A stretch of 64,000 bases of DNA from Diphasiastrum complanatum. Lineage: Eukaryota; Streptophyta; Lycopodiopsida; Lycopodiales; Lycopodiaceae. The notes under the pieces are model-generated. The model worked only from the letters and a program-made list of their open reading frames with translations, was not told the origin of the DNA and ran no database searches. Within the stretch, counting starts at the first letter, position 1; each line of letters starts with the position of its first letter. The position numbers and the translations under genes are program-made. The DNA lies in the NCBI GenBank assembly GCA_029204225.1, contig CM055102.1:43278744-43342743 (forward strand), read 5' to 3'. Below are positions 54,301 to 64,000 of the stretch, in pieces.

Positions 54301-55450
54301 GGCTTGTGCTATTGCTAAATCTCACAAAAAGCCATTTACAAGATCTTCTATCAAAAGCAAGCATCCTTTGGAGTTAATCCACTCGGATGTGCATTTCTCA
54401 TCAACTACAAGGAAGGGAGGAACCACTTGTTTTGTTACTTTCATTGATGATTACACAAGATTCACTTGGATATATCTTCTTGCTTCAAAATCTATGGTGT
54501 TTGATCATTTCCTTATTTTCAAAGCTTATGTAGAGAAGCAATTCTCATTCAAGATTAAAGCTCTTAGAAGTGATGGAGGTGGTGAATATATCTCCAATAA
54601 ATTTCAAGATTTTTGTGAGCTTGAAGGCATTAAAAGAGAGTTTTCTTGTGCCTACTCTCCATCTCAAAATGGAGTGGCCGAGAGAAAGAATAGATCTCTA
54701 TGTGAATGTGCAAAATCTATGAGAATTGAGGCATCTTTGCCCAAAGATTTTTGGGGAGAAGCCATTAATTGTGCAAATTATCTTTGCAATAGGCTCCCAA
54801 ATATAGCTCTTCGAGGAAAGTCACCATATGAAATCTTATTTTTGAAGAAGCCTAAGGTTGATCACCCTAGAGTTTTTGGATGCTTATGCTTTGTCCATAT
54901 TCCCTTGGAAACAAGGAAGAAGGAAGATCCTAGTGCATGCAAAGGGATCATGGTTGGATACTCATCCACCAAGAAGGCCTATAGAGTCTTTATACTCTCT
55001 ACTTCTCAAGTTATTGAAAGTAGAGATGTCTTCTTTCATGAGAATCAACACTCATCATTTGAAGAGGCCGAGATCAAGAAATCTATGGATGCATCATCAA
55101 TTATTGATTTTGAAGTCAATCATGATGTGATGGGGTCGAGATTTGAAGAAGACTCTCCTCAGATTTTTTCACCAAGAAGATCCATGAGAGATAGATCCGA
55201 GCCTAAGAGGCTCTCATATGTTGACAAAGGCAAACAAGTGGATCTTGATTCCACTAATTATGTTTTTTATGTCTCTCATGAAGAGCCAAAGAATGTACAA
55301 GAGGCACTCAATACCAAGGAGTGGTATGATGCCATGAAGCAAGAGTATGATGCATTGATCACCAACAATACTTGGGAGCTTGTGGATCCTCCATCCAACA
55401 AGCATGTGATTGGTTGCAAGTGTTCTATTTCGGATCAAGTTCAATCATGA
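54257..55450 (+). pseudogene. copia integrase and RT entry
   Basis: 397 open residues: CEACAIAKSHKKPF (CxxC of the zinc finger), LIHSDVHFSS with the first catalytic Asp, FIDDYTRFTWIYLL, LRSDGGGEYIS with the second, NGVAERKNR with the Glu, VFGCLCFVHIPLETRK, SRDVFFHE and the linker RRSMRDRSEPKRL. RT begins with NNTWELVDPPSNKHVIGCK and shifts frame near 55420. The integrase catalytic triad is complete, unlike in the other copia copies at 11-12 kb, 16 kb and 28 kb. The first ~10 residues before CEAC come from the shifted frame. Confidence 0.9.
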
Positions 55451-56825
55451 TGGCACCATCAACAAGCATAAAGCAAGATTATGTGCCAAAGGATTTGCTC
55501 AAATCCATGGTCTTGATTATGAGGAGACCTTTGCACCCGTTGCAAAGATGGTGACAATAAGAATTCTTATTTCTCTTGCTTGTTTTTTCAAGTGGAAGGT
55601 GTTCCAATTAGATGTATCCAATGCTTTTCTAAATGGTTATCTTGAGGAGGAGATCTATATGGAACAACCTCAAGGATTCATCAAGGATGAGTCCAAAGTG
55701 TGCTTGCTCTTCAAAAGTCTTTATGGACTCAAGCAAGCACCAAGATCATGGTATTCAAGACTTAACTCTTTCCTTATCTCACTAGGATTTACACTTAGTG
55801 ACTATGATCCTTCCATGTATCTAAAGTTTGTTGATAGCAATATTGTCATTCTTCTAATTTATGTTGATGACATTATTCTTTGTGGAAGTTGTATCAAGCT
55901 AGTTGATAAAACCAAGCTAGCACTTGGATGTGAGTTTAAAATGCAAGATCTAGGAGAGATACATTACATCCTAGGCCTAGAAATTGTTTTTTATGAAAAT
56001 CATGTCTTTATATGCCAATCTAGATATGCTCACTCTATGTTGAAAAAATTCCATATGGAAAATTCTAAGAGCATAGATACTCCAATGGAGCAAATTGTAA
56101 AAGATCCTAATAAAGGTGATGAAAGATCCTTTCAAGACATCACACTTTTTAGGAGTCTTGTAGGCTCCTTGATTTGGCTTACCATTACTAGGCCCGATCT
56201 TAGTTTTTGTGTGCACAAATTGAGTCAATTTATGCAAGAACCTAAGATCCATCATTGGAAGATGGCCAAAAGGATTTTAAGATATGTATCTTCATCTTGT
56301 GATTATGGTCTACTCTATAAAAGTGAAGATCTATCCATTATTGGCTACTCGGATTCGGACTTTGCAAGTGACAAAATGGATCGAAAGTCTATTAGTGCAT
56401 ACACTATCTTTCTTGGAGGCAATCTAATATCTTGGCTTTCCAAAAAGCAAGATACTATATCTCTCTCTTCATGTGAGGCCGAGTACAAAGCACTCACTAC
56501 AACTACCAAAGAAGTGCTTTGGATCAAGAGGTTATTAATGGAACTAAAGTGCATCAAGGAGGATGATCTACCAATGATCAAGTGTGATAACATCTCGGCC
56601 CAAGCTCTTGCCAATAATCCCATATTTCATGCAAGAAGCAAGCACATAGAAGTGGCACACCATTTTGTGAGAGAAAAGCTTATTGGAGGAGAAATCTATT
56701 TGGAGCATGTCAACTCGTCCTCTTGTATTGCCGATCTACTCACCAAGCCTTTGAGCAAAAGTGCTTTCATCAAGCATAGATCTAATCTTGGAGTTATATC
56801 CAGATCAATGCTCAAATCTTCATAG
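55410..56825 (+). pseudogene. copia reverse transcriptase-RNase H, open frame
   Basis: 471 open residues. RT: RIKFNHDGTINKHKARLCAK, YEETFAPVAKM, FQLDVSNAFLNGYLEEEIYM, SLYGLKQAPRSWYSRL, YVDDIIL and LGEIHYILGLEI. RNase H: GYSDSDFASD, KSISAYTIFLG, SLSSCEAEYKAL, CDNISAQALANNPIFHARS and a LLTKPLSKSAF tail. All key acidic residues are present and the stop lies 18 bases before the LTR. Only the frameshift at its start separates it from integrase. It is the best-kept pol in the window. Confidence 0.92.
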
Positions 56826-56843
56826 ATAATCTTTTAGGAGGAG

Positions 56844-57581
56844 TGTGAAGAATTGAAAAAGATTATCTATGTAAGATATAGGGGTCTTATGTTTTTTACA
56901 TCAAGCATCTAGGTGTAGGATGTTGATAGGAATAAATTTGGCATAGATGGCAAATTATGCATTTCCACTTGTAATGCCACTATTGAGCCAAAATAGAGTA
57001 AGAGGCTAAACACTTGCTAATTAGAGTGTATACAAGTGTAAAGTTTTTGTTTGATGAATTCCAAGAGGTCCAATAGGATATAGAGGTGGAACCTTGTGAG
57101 GTCCAATAGGAAATTGAGGTGTGCTTGAATATAGTCCAATAGAATCAAGAGGTGCATAGATCAATGATCCAATAGGATCAAGAGGTGACAAAATGTGGTC
57201 CAATCATAGTTAAGCATAGTGGTAGCTCGTGGACCTACTAGTATCATTGTACTCCTCATTTTGAAATCAATTGATTTGGTGATTTCATGGATTTTGTGAG
57301 TTATTGGATTTCTAGCTTTCTCTCTCTACCCGAGAGCTCTTGATGCATTTTCTCTCTCTACCCAAGGAGAGCAGCTTGTTTTTACTTAGATTATTTTTTG
57401 AATACTTCCCACACGTGTGAGTGAGAGTTGGAAGTGATTGAATGCATGTAGTAGTGTGTTTTTGCCATAGGATACAAGATTGATCTTGAATCTCAATCTA
57501 GTCTTGATCTTTGGTCCATCTACACACCTTAGGAGATCACAAGTACATGTAGTGGACAGTCCACACTTGTGAAAATCAACA
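56844..57581 (+). repeat. 3' LTR (738 bp)
   Basis: Starts TGTGAAGAATTG directly after the purine tract and ends AATCAACA. Nearly identical to 63084-63817. Contains a 33-bp periodic CCAAT-type repeat (57068-57205) and CACACGTGTG at 57410. Confidence 0.92.
57067..57205. repeat. five CCAAT-containing units with 33-bp period in the LTR
   Basis: (G/A)TCCAAT occurs at 57068, 57101, 57134, 57167 and 57198, four of them followed by AGRA and GAGGTG. The spacing is 33, 33, 33, 31. A counterpart with one degraded unit lies at about 63300-63440. CCAAT is the core bound by NF-Y factors. Confidence 0.8.
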
Positions 57582-57582
57582 A

Positions 57583-58549
57583 TTTACAATTCATCAAATT
57601 GTATATGTTAAGAACATTATGAAGATACCTCTTTTGAGTGATGTAAATCAGTCGATTTGCTTTGTCTCTGAATTCCAAGACATAAGTGAGCTTCACCCAG
57701 ATCAGTCATGTTGAATTCTGAGAATAGCATCTGTTTTGAATCCTTGACCATATTGGCATTGTTGTTGAAGAGCAATGTATCATCAACATACAAGGTGATG
57801 ATAATGAAGGATTGATGTACTGACTTTGAATAAACGTTGCAATCAGCAGTGCTTGATTTAAATCCTTCTTCAATGAGGAATGTGTTGATCCTCTGAAACT
57901 CAGCTCTGGCAGACTGTTTCAAGCCTTATAGTGCTTTATGGAGTTTACAGACATGATTCTTCATGCCTTCTAGAATGTATCCTTCAGTATGGATCATGTA
58001 GATATCTTCTTGTATAACTCCATTCAGATAGGCTATTTGTACATCAAGTTGATGTACTTCGAGGTCGGCAACTACAGCATAAGACAGGAGCATTCGGATC
58101 GACGAATGTTTGATGATTGGACTAAAAGTCTCACTGTAGTCGACATTCGGGATCTAGGTGAATCCTCGTGCTACCAGTCTAGCCTTCCTTCGATCAATCA
58201 CTCCGTTGGCGTTATATTTGATCTTAAAGATCCATTTGTAATTAATAATGTTGCAGCCAATAGGAGCTTCGACTAATGACCATGTCTGATTCTTGATCAG
58301 AGAGGAATACTCTTTGTCCATAGCTTCTCTACAGAGATCAGAGTCCGGTTGGCTAAATGCCTCTTCGACTGTCGTCGGTTCCTGCATCAAAAGACAAACA
58401 GACTCAGGAGTATACCTTGTGGGCTGTGTGCGCACTCGGCTTGATCTTTTGGGAAGATTCGACTGATGAACCGCTCCTAGGATAAGTTGATGGGTATCAA
58501 CAACATCTTCGTCTGATTCGTTGTCTCGAAGTGGGTCGACGATAGACAT
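57583..58549 (-). pseudogene. copia reverse transcriptase fragment, second family
   Basis: 58549-58154 gives the RT linker and start (SSRVRTQPTRYTPESV, AMDKEYSSLIKNQTWSLVEA, NYKWIFKIKYN, KARLVARGF). Then broken frames carry YSETFSPI, LDVQIAYLNGVIQEDIYM and LHKAL, and 57922-57617 gives GLKQSARAEFQRINTFL, the catalytic YVDDTLL and LGEAHLCLGIQ. Past a frameshift at about 57620, RYLHNVLNIYNLMNCK continues up to the neighbouring LTR edge at 57581. RNase H is missing. The sequence differs clearly from the 51-57 kb family. Confidence 0.82.
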
Positions 58550-58601
58550 TCCTGAGCCAGAATCTCGGATTGTCGTGTTGGTGATGAAAGTTCTTCTTGA
58601 G

Positions 58602-59690
58602 CTATATCCTTGCCTTTGAGGTCAACGAACTGATCCTCGATAAAGACTGTATTTGCTGGGTATCAGGATCGTACAGCTTGTAGGTGTTATCAGACGAAGT
58701 ATATCCAATCAGGATGGTCTTTAGACCTTGGAAGTCCAATTTCTTCCTTGTGTCCTTTGGGATCTGCGCATAGGCAATGCACCCAAACACTCTTAGATTC
58801 TTCAAAGAAGGGAGCCTGTCCACACCTCGTGGGGTGTCTTGTCTGAGAGGGCTTTGGTCAAACATCTATTCTGGATGTAAGTTGCAGTGGAGACAGCTTC
58901 AGCCCAGAACCTTTTGGGCAACGATGCATGTGCTAGCATACACTTAGCAGATTCGACCAGAGTTCGGTTCTTCCTCTCAGCTAAGCCATTAGACTGAGCA
59001 CTATAAGGAGTGATAAATGGTCTTGGCTTTGGTAGTACTCCTTGAACTCGACAGAGATATATTCTCCACCGTTATCTGACCTTAGGGCCTTGATTGTCCT
59101 TCCAGTCTCCTTTTCTGCATGCTCCTTGAATATTTTGAAGCAATTGAAGGCTTTTGATTTCTTCTTTATGAAGAACACCATCGTTCTTCTCGAGAATTCG
59201 TCAATAAAGGTTATAAAATACTTGGCTTCCTTCAGCAAAGGATTTTTTATCGGGCCACAAATATCTAAATGTACAACATCTAGCAATCCTCTAGCAACAT
59301 GCTGATGGCTTGACTTAAATGGCTTCCTAGTCCGTTTTCCAACTAGACAGTCTTGACAGATAGGTAGCTCAACTGTTTCGAGAGGATAGTCGAGATCAAG
59401 AACAATGGATTGTCTAGACATTCGTTGTACAGCAACATAATTTAAATGACCAAGTCTATAATGCCAAAGTAAACATTTATTTGATTGAATTGAAGTATTG
59501 AGAGCCTGACTAGAGGCAGAAAAGCAATGACTTAATTTATACAAGTATCCATGTCTCTTTCCGAGTGCTAGGATCTTGCCTGTCCTATCAACTACTTTAC
59601 ATTGATCACATTCAAATTCTACTCTGTGTCCTAGATCTGTGATTCTGCTTACAAAGAGCAGATTCGTGGATAACTTAGGTACATACATAA
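58602..59690 (-). pseudogene. copia integrase, broken
   Basis: 59688-58981 encodes the protease end (YVPKLSTNLLFVSR), pre-integrase LLWHYRLGHLNYVAV, CQDCLVGKRTRKPF, HLDICGPIKNPLL (first Asp kept; HSD is usual), FIDEFSRRTMVFFIKKK and LRSDNGGEYISVEF, and then shifts. The GLAERKN-like part lies in another frame near 58990-58960. 58865-58602 holds the C-terminal VFGCIAYAQIPKDTRKK. At least two frameshifts separate these. Confidence 0.82.
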
Positions 59691-60290
59691 CTTTGGAGAG
59701 TAGCTTAGATTGATCATTTGCAAAGCATAATCTTACGATTCCCTCACCTTTAATAGCTTGTGTTTTATTGTCGCCAAGGTGAACGAGTTTCTGGGTACTT
59801 TAATGTGTATAGGACTCGAAACAGCCAATCAGGCTAGTCATGTGCTGAGTGGCTCTGGAATCCAGGAACCAAGAACTATCGCCAGATGCTCCTTGATGGT
59901 TGGTCATGAAGGCATCATGATCCGCTTTTTGAATGGGCTGTGGAGCTTCTGCAGCTGCATTTGCCACTTGATTCGACTGTCCTTTGCTGTTCTTCTTTGT
60001 TTGAAGTATTCGGCAGTCTTGTATTTTGTGGTTATTTCATTTGCAGTATCTGCAGAAAAGCTTCTTCTTTGTCTGTGGATTCGACTGTTCCTTATGCTGA
60101 GCTGGTTTCTGGTCTGGCTTTGATAGCTTCGGGCCTTTCTTCTTCTTCTTCTTTGTCATGCCCTTGTTGGTGTACAAGGCGTGAGAATCAGCTGAGAAAC
60201 TTGAGGCTTCGTTCCTTCGTGTGTAGTACAAAGTGGATGTGCTATCTATAGGAGATCGTGGGTGGCTGCAATCGTTGTCCAATCTGTTAG
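59691..60290 (-). pseudogene. copia gag C-terminus and protease start, broken
   Basis: 60282-60037 encodes a Ser/Thr-rich then lysine-rich tail ending KKKLFCRYCK, the first half of a CCHC knuckle, then a stop. Further minus-strand frames to 59691 carry ALQMINLSYSPKLC and lead into MYVPKLS. The gag core, leader and LTR of this element are not present to the right; sequence changes near 60290. Confidence 0.6.
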
Positions 60291-60360
60291 CGCAACTGCA
60301 TGGGGTGAAGGTGAAAAGGGTGCGACGTCAACCAGTACTAAAGTGAACGTTGGTGATGAC
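60246..60360. repeat. segment shared with 41636-41745
   Basis: See 41636. Here it lies between a copia gag end and the LTR at 60365, overlapping the gag-like frame. It may be a fragment of an unrecognised dispersed repeat. Confidence 0.55.
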
Positions 60361-60364
60361 ACAC

Positions 60365-60818
60365 TGTATTTCACCCTTGTGGATTCAATAATGAACGTAC
60401 AATTGCATTCTACACACAAAATTGCAAGATATCATCGCTATAGTGCACCAATGGATAGATGGACCCAAGAGAACTCATGTATAAGCATGAAATGAGATAA
60501 GAGAGAGAGAATCATGTTATCCCATGCTTGTACACTATTTATAGTAGGTCTATGCCCTATTTTGAATGTGGCTTCCCTCCATAGAAACTTCTAGATCCAA
60601 AACCCTACTCACAATATGGACTAGATTCTATGTGCCAATCATTCAAATTTGAATGGGTCCAAACTTGCCTAATTACTTTCCCTCACTTTCCAGAAGTGGT
60701 AATTCAAAAATTATCAGACTAATATAACTTTGAAATATCTATGTCTAAGTCTAAAATGCAAATTGGCCTCAATTGCCAATTAACCAAAATATGACTAAAC
60801 TAGTTGATATTTCTCACA
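60365..60818 (-). repeat. copia LTR (454 bp), same family as 33527-33966
   Basis: On the minus strand it starts TGTGAGAAATATC and ends GTGAAATACA. GGTGCACTATAGCGATGATA and GTGTGTAGAATG are counterparts of sequence at 33880-33925. It is the 3' LTR of the pol fragment at 60848-61855, from which it is separated by about 30 bases. Confidence 0.7.
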
Positions 60819-60847
60819 AAAACTAGAAAGTCATAAAGTCTTGAATT

Positions 60848-61855
60848 TCAAGACCTTGATGCTTGCTTCAAGCCATACAAGCTCCTTTGAAGATGACACA
60901 CTTTATCTTCCATCTCGAGCTTGATGAAGCCTTGGGGCTGCTCCATGAAGATGTCCTCTTTCAAATATCCATTAACAAATGCATTAGAAACATCCATTTG
61001 GAAAAGCATCCAACCAAAATGTGAAGCAAGTGCTAGGATTAACCTTATAGTGGCCATCTTGGCCACGGGTGCAAATGTTTCTTCATAGTCTATGCCCCCT
61101 CTCTTGGGCATATCCTTTGGAAACCAACCTTGCCTTATGCTTGCTTACACTTCCATCCAAGTTGAGCTTGTGAGTTTAAAAACCCATTTATATCCAATTA
61201 CATTCTTTTCTAGACGTTTATCAACAAGGATCCATGTGCCATTTTCATCTAAGCATTGTATTAATCTAACATTGCTTGGAACCACTCTTTAGAACTTAAT
61301 GCATCTTCTACACATAAAAATATTTTTAAAACTTGAAATTAGTGCAAAAGATGAAGATGGATTACCTTCGGCTTCCTTGTCATGATATGTGAGCCTCATT
61401 GGCTCCATTCTTGCCCTTGATGACCTCCTTGGAGTAATTGGTACACTTGGCTCTTGCTCCTCAAGATCAAAATTGTCTTGATCCTCGGCCACCTCCTCTT
61501 GATAGAAGATTTAGTTGAGACATCAACAAGCTTATGCATCCTACTCTCATCAAATATGACATCTCTAGAAACCACAAACTTGTTTGAAGATGGAATGTAT
61601 ACCTTGTATCCTTCACTTGCATTGCCATACTTGAGCATGATCCCTTTGATTGATGATGAATCCTCTTTTTTTCTTGTCTCCAAAGGTGCATGCACATAGC
61701 AAATGCATCCAAACACCCTTAAGTCCTTGAGATTGGGCTTCCTCCCATACAAGAGCTACATGAAACTCTATTCATCAAATGGTTAGCACAAATGAGAGCT
61801 TCTCCCCAAAAGACTTTGGTAAACATGCATCAAGCCTTAAGGCTTTAGTATGAAA
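60848..61855 (-). pseudogene. copia integrase end and RT start, internally deleted
   Basis: From the right: ALRLDACLPKSF and the end of the integrase core (about 61855-61760, broken), then 61752-61396 with KDLRVFGCICYVHAPLETRK and SRDVIFDESRM, 61492-61289 with PITPRRSSRARMEPMRLTY, then RT in 61280-60848: DYEETFAPVAKMATIRLIL, FQMDVSNAFVNGYLKEDIFM, HLQRSLYGLKQASRS. Coding stops at YGLKQA and the LTR begins about 30 bases later, so the RT active site, RNase H and purine tract have been deleted. Several frameshifts. Confidence 0.8.
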
Positions 61856-62649
61856 GGTAATTTGAATTGAAATAAATTTTGGACCTAGAATTGCCTCCTC
61901 CTTGATCTCGACTTCACAAGGTATTGGGATCCACCTAACCTAAAGACTGCCAATGCCATGGGAGTCAGTGAGGAACACCTTCTCCTGCCATTTGGATTAT
62001 GGCTGGAGTTGGATCAAGGCATGTTTCAAGGAATAGAACTACGATTCTAAGGTTGGAATGGGAGTTTATAACCCCCCTGGGTTGTAGGTTCTGGAAAGGA
62101 GTTAAGGAAGGTGGTGATGGGGGTTTGCACTAGTGATAAATGTTTTGTAAAAATTGTGCGATGCACTTGGACTGGACTCATAGAGGAGAAATTTGTGTCA
62201 TTTGAGGGCATCATTAGAATCATTGTTTGGGCCTCTTGTGGATTGATTAGATCCATTTCAAGTCCTTTATGTCATCAATTCAACACAAAGAGTAGGACAG
62301 AGAGTAAAGTAAAATCATGTAGTAGTCAAGTCAAAATCAATGATTTCTAGAGAGATTTTGTAGAAAGTTGATTAAAACTCATATTTCCATTCAACCTTTT
62401 TGAGAGAGTTTGAGGGCAGAGACTAGAAGCTTCTAAATTGCTTAGAATAGCTAGAAGTCTATTTTTGAGTCATCCAACTTAAGTGAGATCAATATTAAAT
62501 TTTTTGATCAAGTTGAGATACACTTTGCACTTTGGGCTCCTTAATGTGAAATTCATCTTGTTTCTTAAATATCAAATGGTCATTTCCAAATCAATGATTC
62601 GCCATTTGACATCTTGAGTGTGAAGAATTTCCTTCAAAGATGTAACTTG
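61856..62649. other. no gene identified
   Basis: About 800 bp between an integrase fragment and a gag fragment on the same strand. Gag end and protease would be expected here if they belong to one element, but I cannot see their motifs. Confidence 0.35.
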
Positions 62650-62953
62650 GTAGTTACGCTCTCACATCATATAGTGAGCTCAAGATGTCCCAAACTTCTT
62701 TCGAAGTCTTAGCTTCAACTATGTGGCCAATTTGAGTATCTGATATATTGAGGATAATAAGCGCGGAAGCTTTATCATCCTTCAATTTTCATTTTGAGTC
62801 TTCTGTGTCATCTTCAGGTTTCACTTCGATACTTGTAACAACATCCCACAACTCGTTGGCGATTAGCAAGGTCTTCATCTTAAATTTCCACAAATGATAA
62901 TTGGATCCATTCAGTTTGTCTACAATAAGACCAGCTTTACTTTGAGAATCCAT
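62650..62953 (-). pseudogene. copia gag N-terminal fragment
   Basis: From ATG 62953: MDSQSKAGLIVDKLNGSNYH, LWKFKMKTLLIANELWDVVT, then a stop within an acidic-basic stretch (near 62795), then ALIILNISDTQIGHIVEAKT and KEVWDILSS. It is a typical copia gag entry and part of the UBN2-type domain, closely related to the fragment at 34457. It ends near 62650 with no zinc knuckle. Confidence 0.78.
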
Positions 62954-63083
62954 CTGAAACTTAGTCTGTCGATTGTATCAATGACGCTAAGATGTAGTGA
63001 TGCTAACAATAGGAAATCAATTTTCTGATACTGAAAGGATGAAAGGAACTCAAGAATATGATATCAATTTGATATCGCAAAAG

Positions 63084-63817
63084 TGTGAAGAATTGAAAAA
63101 GATTATCTATGTTAGATATAGGGGTCTTATGTTTTTTACATCAAGCATCTAGGTGTAGGATGTTGATAGGAATAAATTTGGCATAGATGGCAAATTATGC
63201 ATTTCCACTTGTAATGCCACTATTGAGCCAAAATAGAGTAAGAGGCTAAACACTTGCTAATTAGAGTGTAGACAAGTGTAAAGTTTTTGTTTGAATTCCA
63301 AGAGGTCCAAGAGGATTTAGAGGTGGAACCTTGTAAAGTCCAATAGGAAATTGAGGTGTGCTTGAATATAGTCCAATAGAATTAAGACGTGCATAGATCA
63401 ATGATCCAATAGGATCAAGAGGTGACAAAATATGGTCCAATCATAGTTAAGCATAGCGGTAGCTCGTGGACCTACTAGTATCATTGTACTCCTCATTTTG
63501 AAGCTAATTGTTTTGGTGATTTCATGGATTTTGTGAGTTATTGAATTTCTAGCTTTCTCTCTCTACGCGAGAGCTCATGATGCATTTTCTCTCTCTACCC
63601 GAGGAGAGCAGCTTGTTTTTACTTAGATTATTTTTTGAATACTTCCCACACGTGTGAGTGAGAGTTGGAAGTGATTGAATGCATGTAGTAGTGTGTTTTT
63701 GCCATAGGATTCAAGATTGATCTTGAATCTCAATCTAGTCTTGATCTTGGTGCATCTACACACCTTAGGAGATCACAAGTACATGTAGTGGACAGTCCAC
63801 ACGTGTGAAATTCAACA
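63084..63817 (+). repeat. 5' LTR, complete (734 bp)
   Basis: Starts TGTGAAGAATTG, ends ATTCAACA, followed by TGGTATCAGAGCC at 63818-63830. Carries the 33-bp CCAAT-type repeat and CACACGTGTG at 63647 and 63798. By eye it differs from 56844-57581 at only about 3% of positions. Confidence 0.92.
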
Positions 63818-64000
63818 TGGTATCAGAGCCTACCTAAGGTTACCATGCATTTTGATCCATCTAAGTGAAAAAAATTTCATCAATCTTGAGCTAGAAGTTG
63901 TCAAGGCCCATTTTCCTAGCTATCTTGTTCAATCTTGGATCAAAAGAGATCAAAAGGACATTTATTGGGTCTGACCTAGTACTGTACGGAATCAGGTGCT
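63084..64000 (+). mobile_element. second copy of the 51908-57581 copia family, 5' end
   Basis: A complete LTR, primer site and 170 bp of leader, nearly identical to 56844-57581 and 52220-52400. The coding part lies beyond the window. It is the only complete 5' LTR among the plus-strand copies here and could belong to a less damaged element. Confidence 0.9.

Larger units (their letters stand above)
51908..57581 (+). mobile_element. Ty1/copia element (plus strand), nearly complete, 5' LTR truncated
   Basis: Order: truncated 5' LTR (51908-52219), primer site, leader, gag (52977), zinc knuckle, protease, integrase, RT, RNase H (to 56825), purine tract TTTTAGGAGGAG and full 3' LTR (56844-57581). 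It is broken only by a deletion in gag and frameshifts near 54285 and 55420; the integrase and RT active sites are intact. A second LTR of the same family starts at 63084. It abuts a minus-strand copia RT fragment at 57582, which it seems to have cut. Confidence 0.9.

Overview
The window looks like nuclear DNA from a land plant with a large, repeat-rich genome. The evidence is plant-type Ty1/copia and Ty3/gypsy retrotransposons primed by initiator-tRNA-Met and tRNA-Asp sites, a broken piece of a plant vacuolar sorting receptor, and long CT/GA microsatellites. I cannot name the species. The AT-rich background and the gag proteins with several zinc knuckles would suit a fern, lycophyte, gymnosperm or other large genome, but that is a weak inference. 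I found no intact host gene, no rRNA, no functional tRNA and no CRISPR array.

Layout. 1-2929: 5' half of a minus-strand gypsy element (gag, repeat-rich leader, tRNA-Asp primer site, 806-bp LTR). 2930-10020: old sequence with a possible gypsy integrase relic, a promoter-like site ahead of a small broken unassigned ORF, a vacuolar sorting receptor pseudogene ending in a CT tract, and a faint leucine-rich-repeat relic. 10023-17440: a plus-strand copia element (LTR, gag, protease, integrase) whose leader is split by a minus-strand copia element (10729-15025) that has lost its reverse transcriptase. 18371-18546: two head-to-head tRNA-derived SINE heads, one with a perfect 16-bp target duplication. 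19426-24486: a complete, GC-rich LTR element with a 5-bp target duplication and no recognisable protein, probably non-autonomous. 25541-31082: a nearly full-length minus-strand copia element with an in-frame integrase deletion. 31291-36041: chained fragments of two copia families. 36360-37840 and 48186-49780: gag fragments of one gypsy-like family in opposite orientations. 39955-50168: CT/GA tracts, a 375-bp LTR-like repeat in two places, and a copia pol piece with an intact-looking integrase and RT core bracketed by short direct repeats. 51908-57581: a plus-strand copia element with only a few frameshifts. 57583-62953: minus-strand fragments of two further copia families. 63084-64000: the 5' LTR and primer site of a second copy of the 51908-57581 family, running off the window.

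The genes do not act together in a pathway. The window records repeated insertion, nesting, deletion and breakage. The best leads are non-coding: a minimal SINE, an orderly hairpin series beside a primer site, a GGCGCC cluster and a 33-bp CCAAT repeat inside LTRs, the palindrome CACACGTGTG repeated across LTR families, and microsatellites lying exactly at breakpoints. All family calls rest on motifs read by eye; no database search was run.
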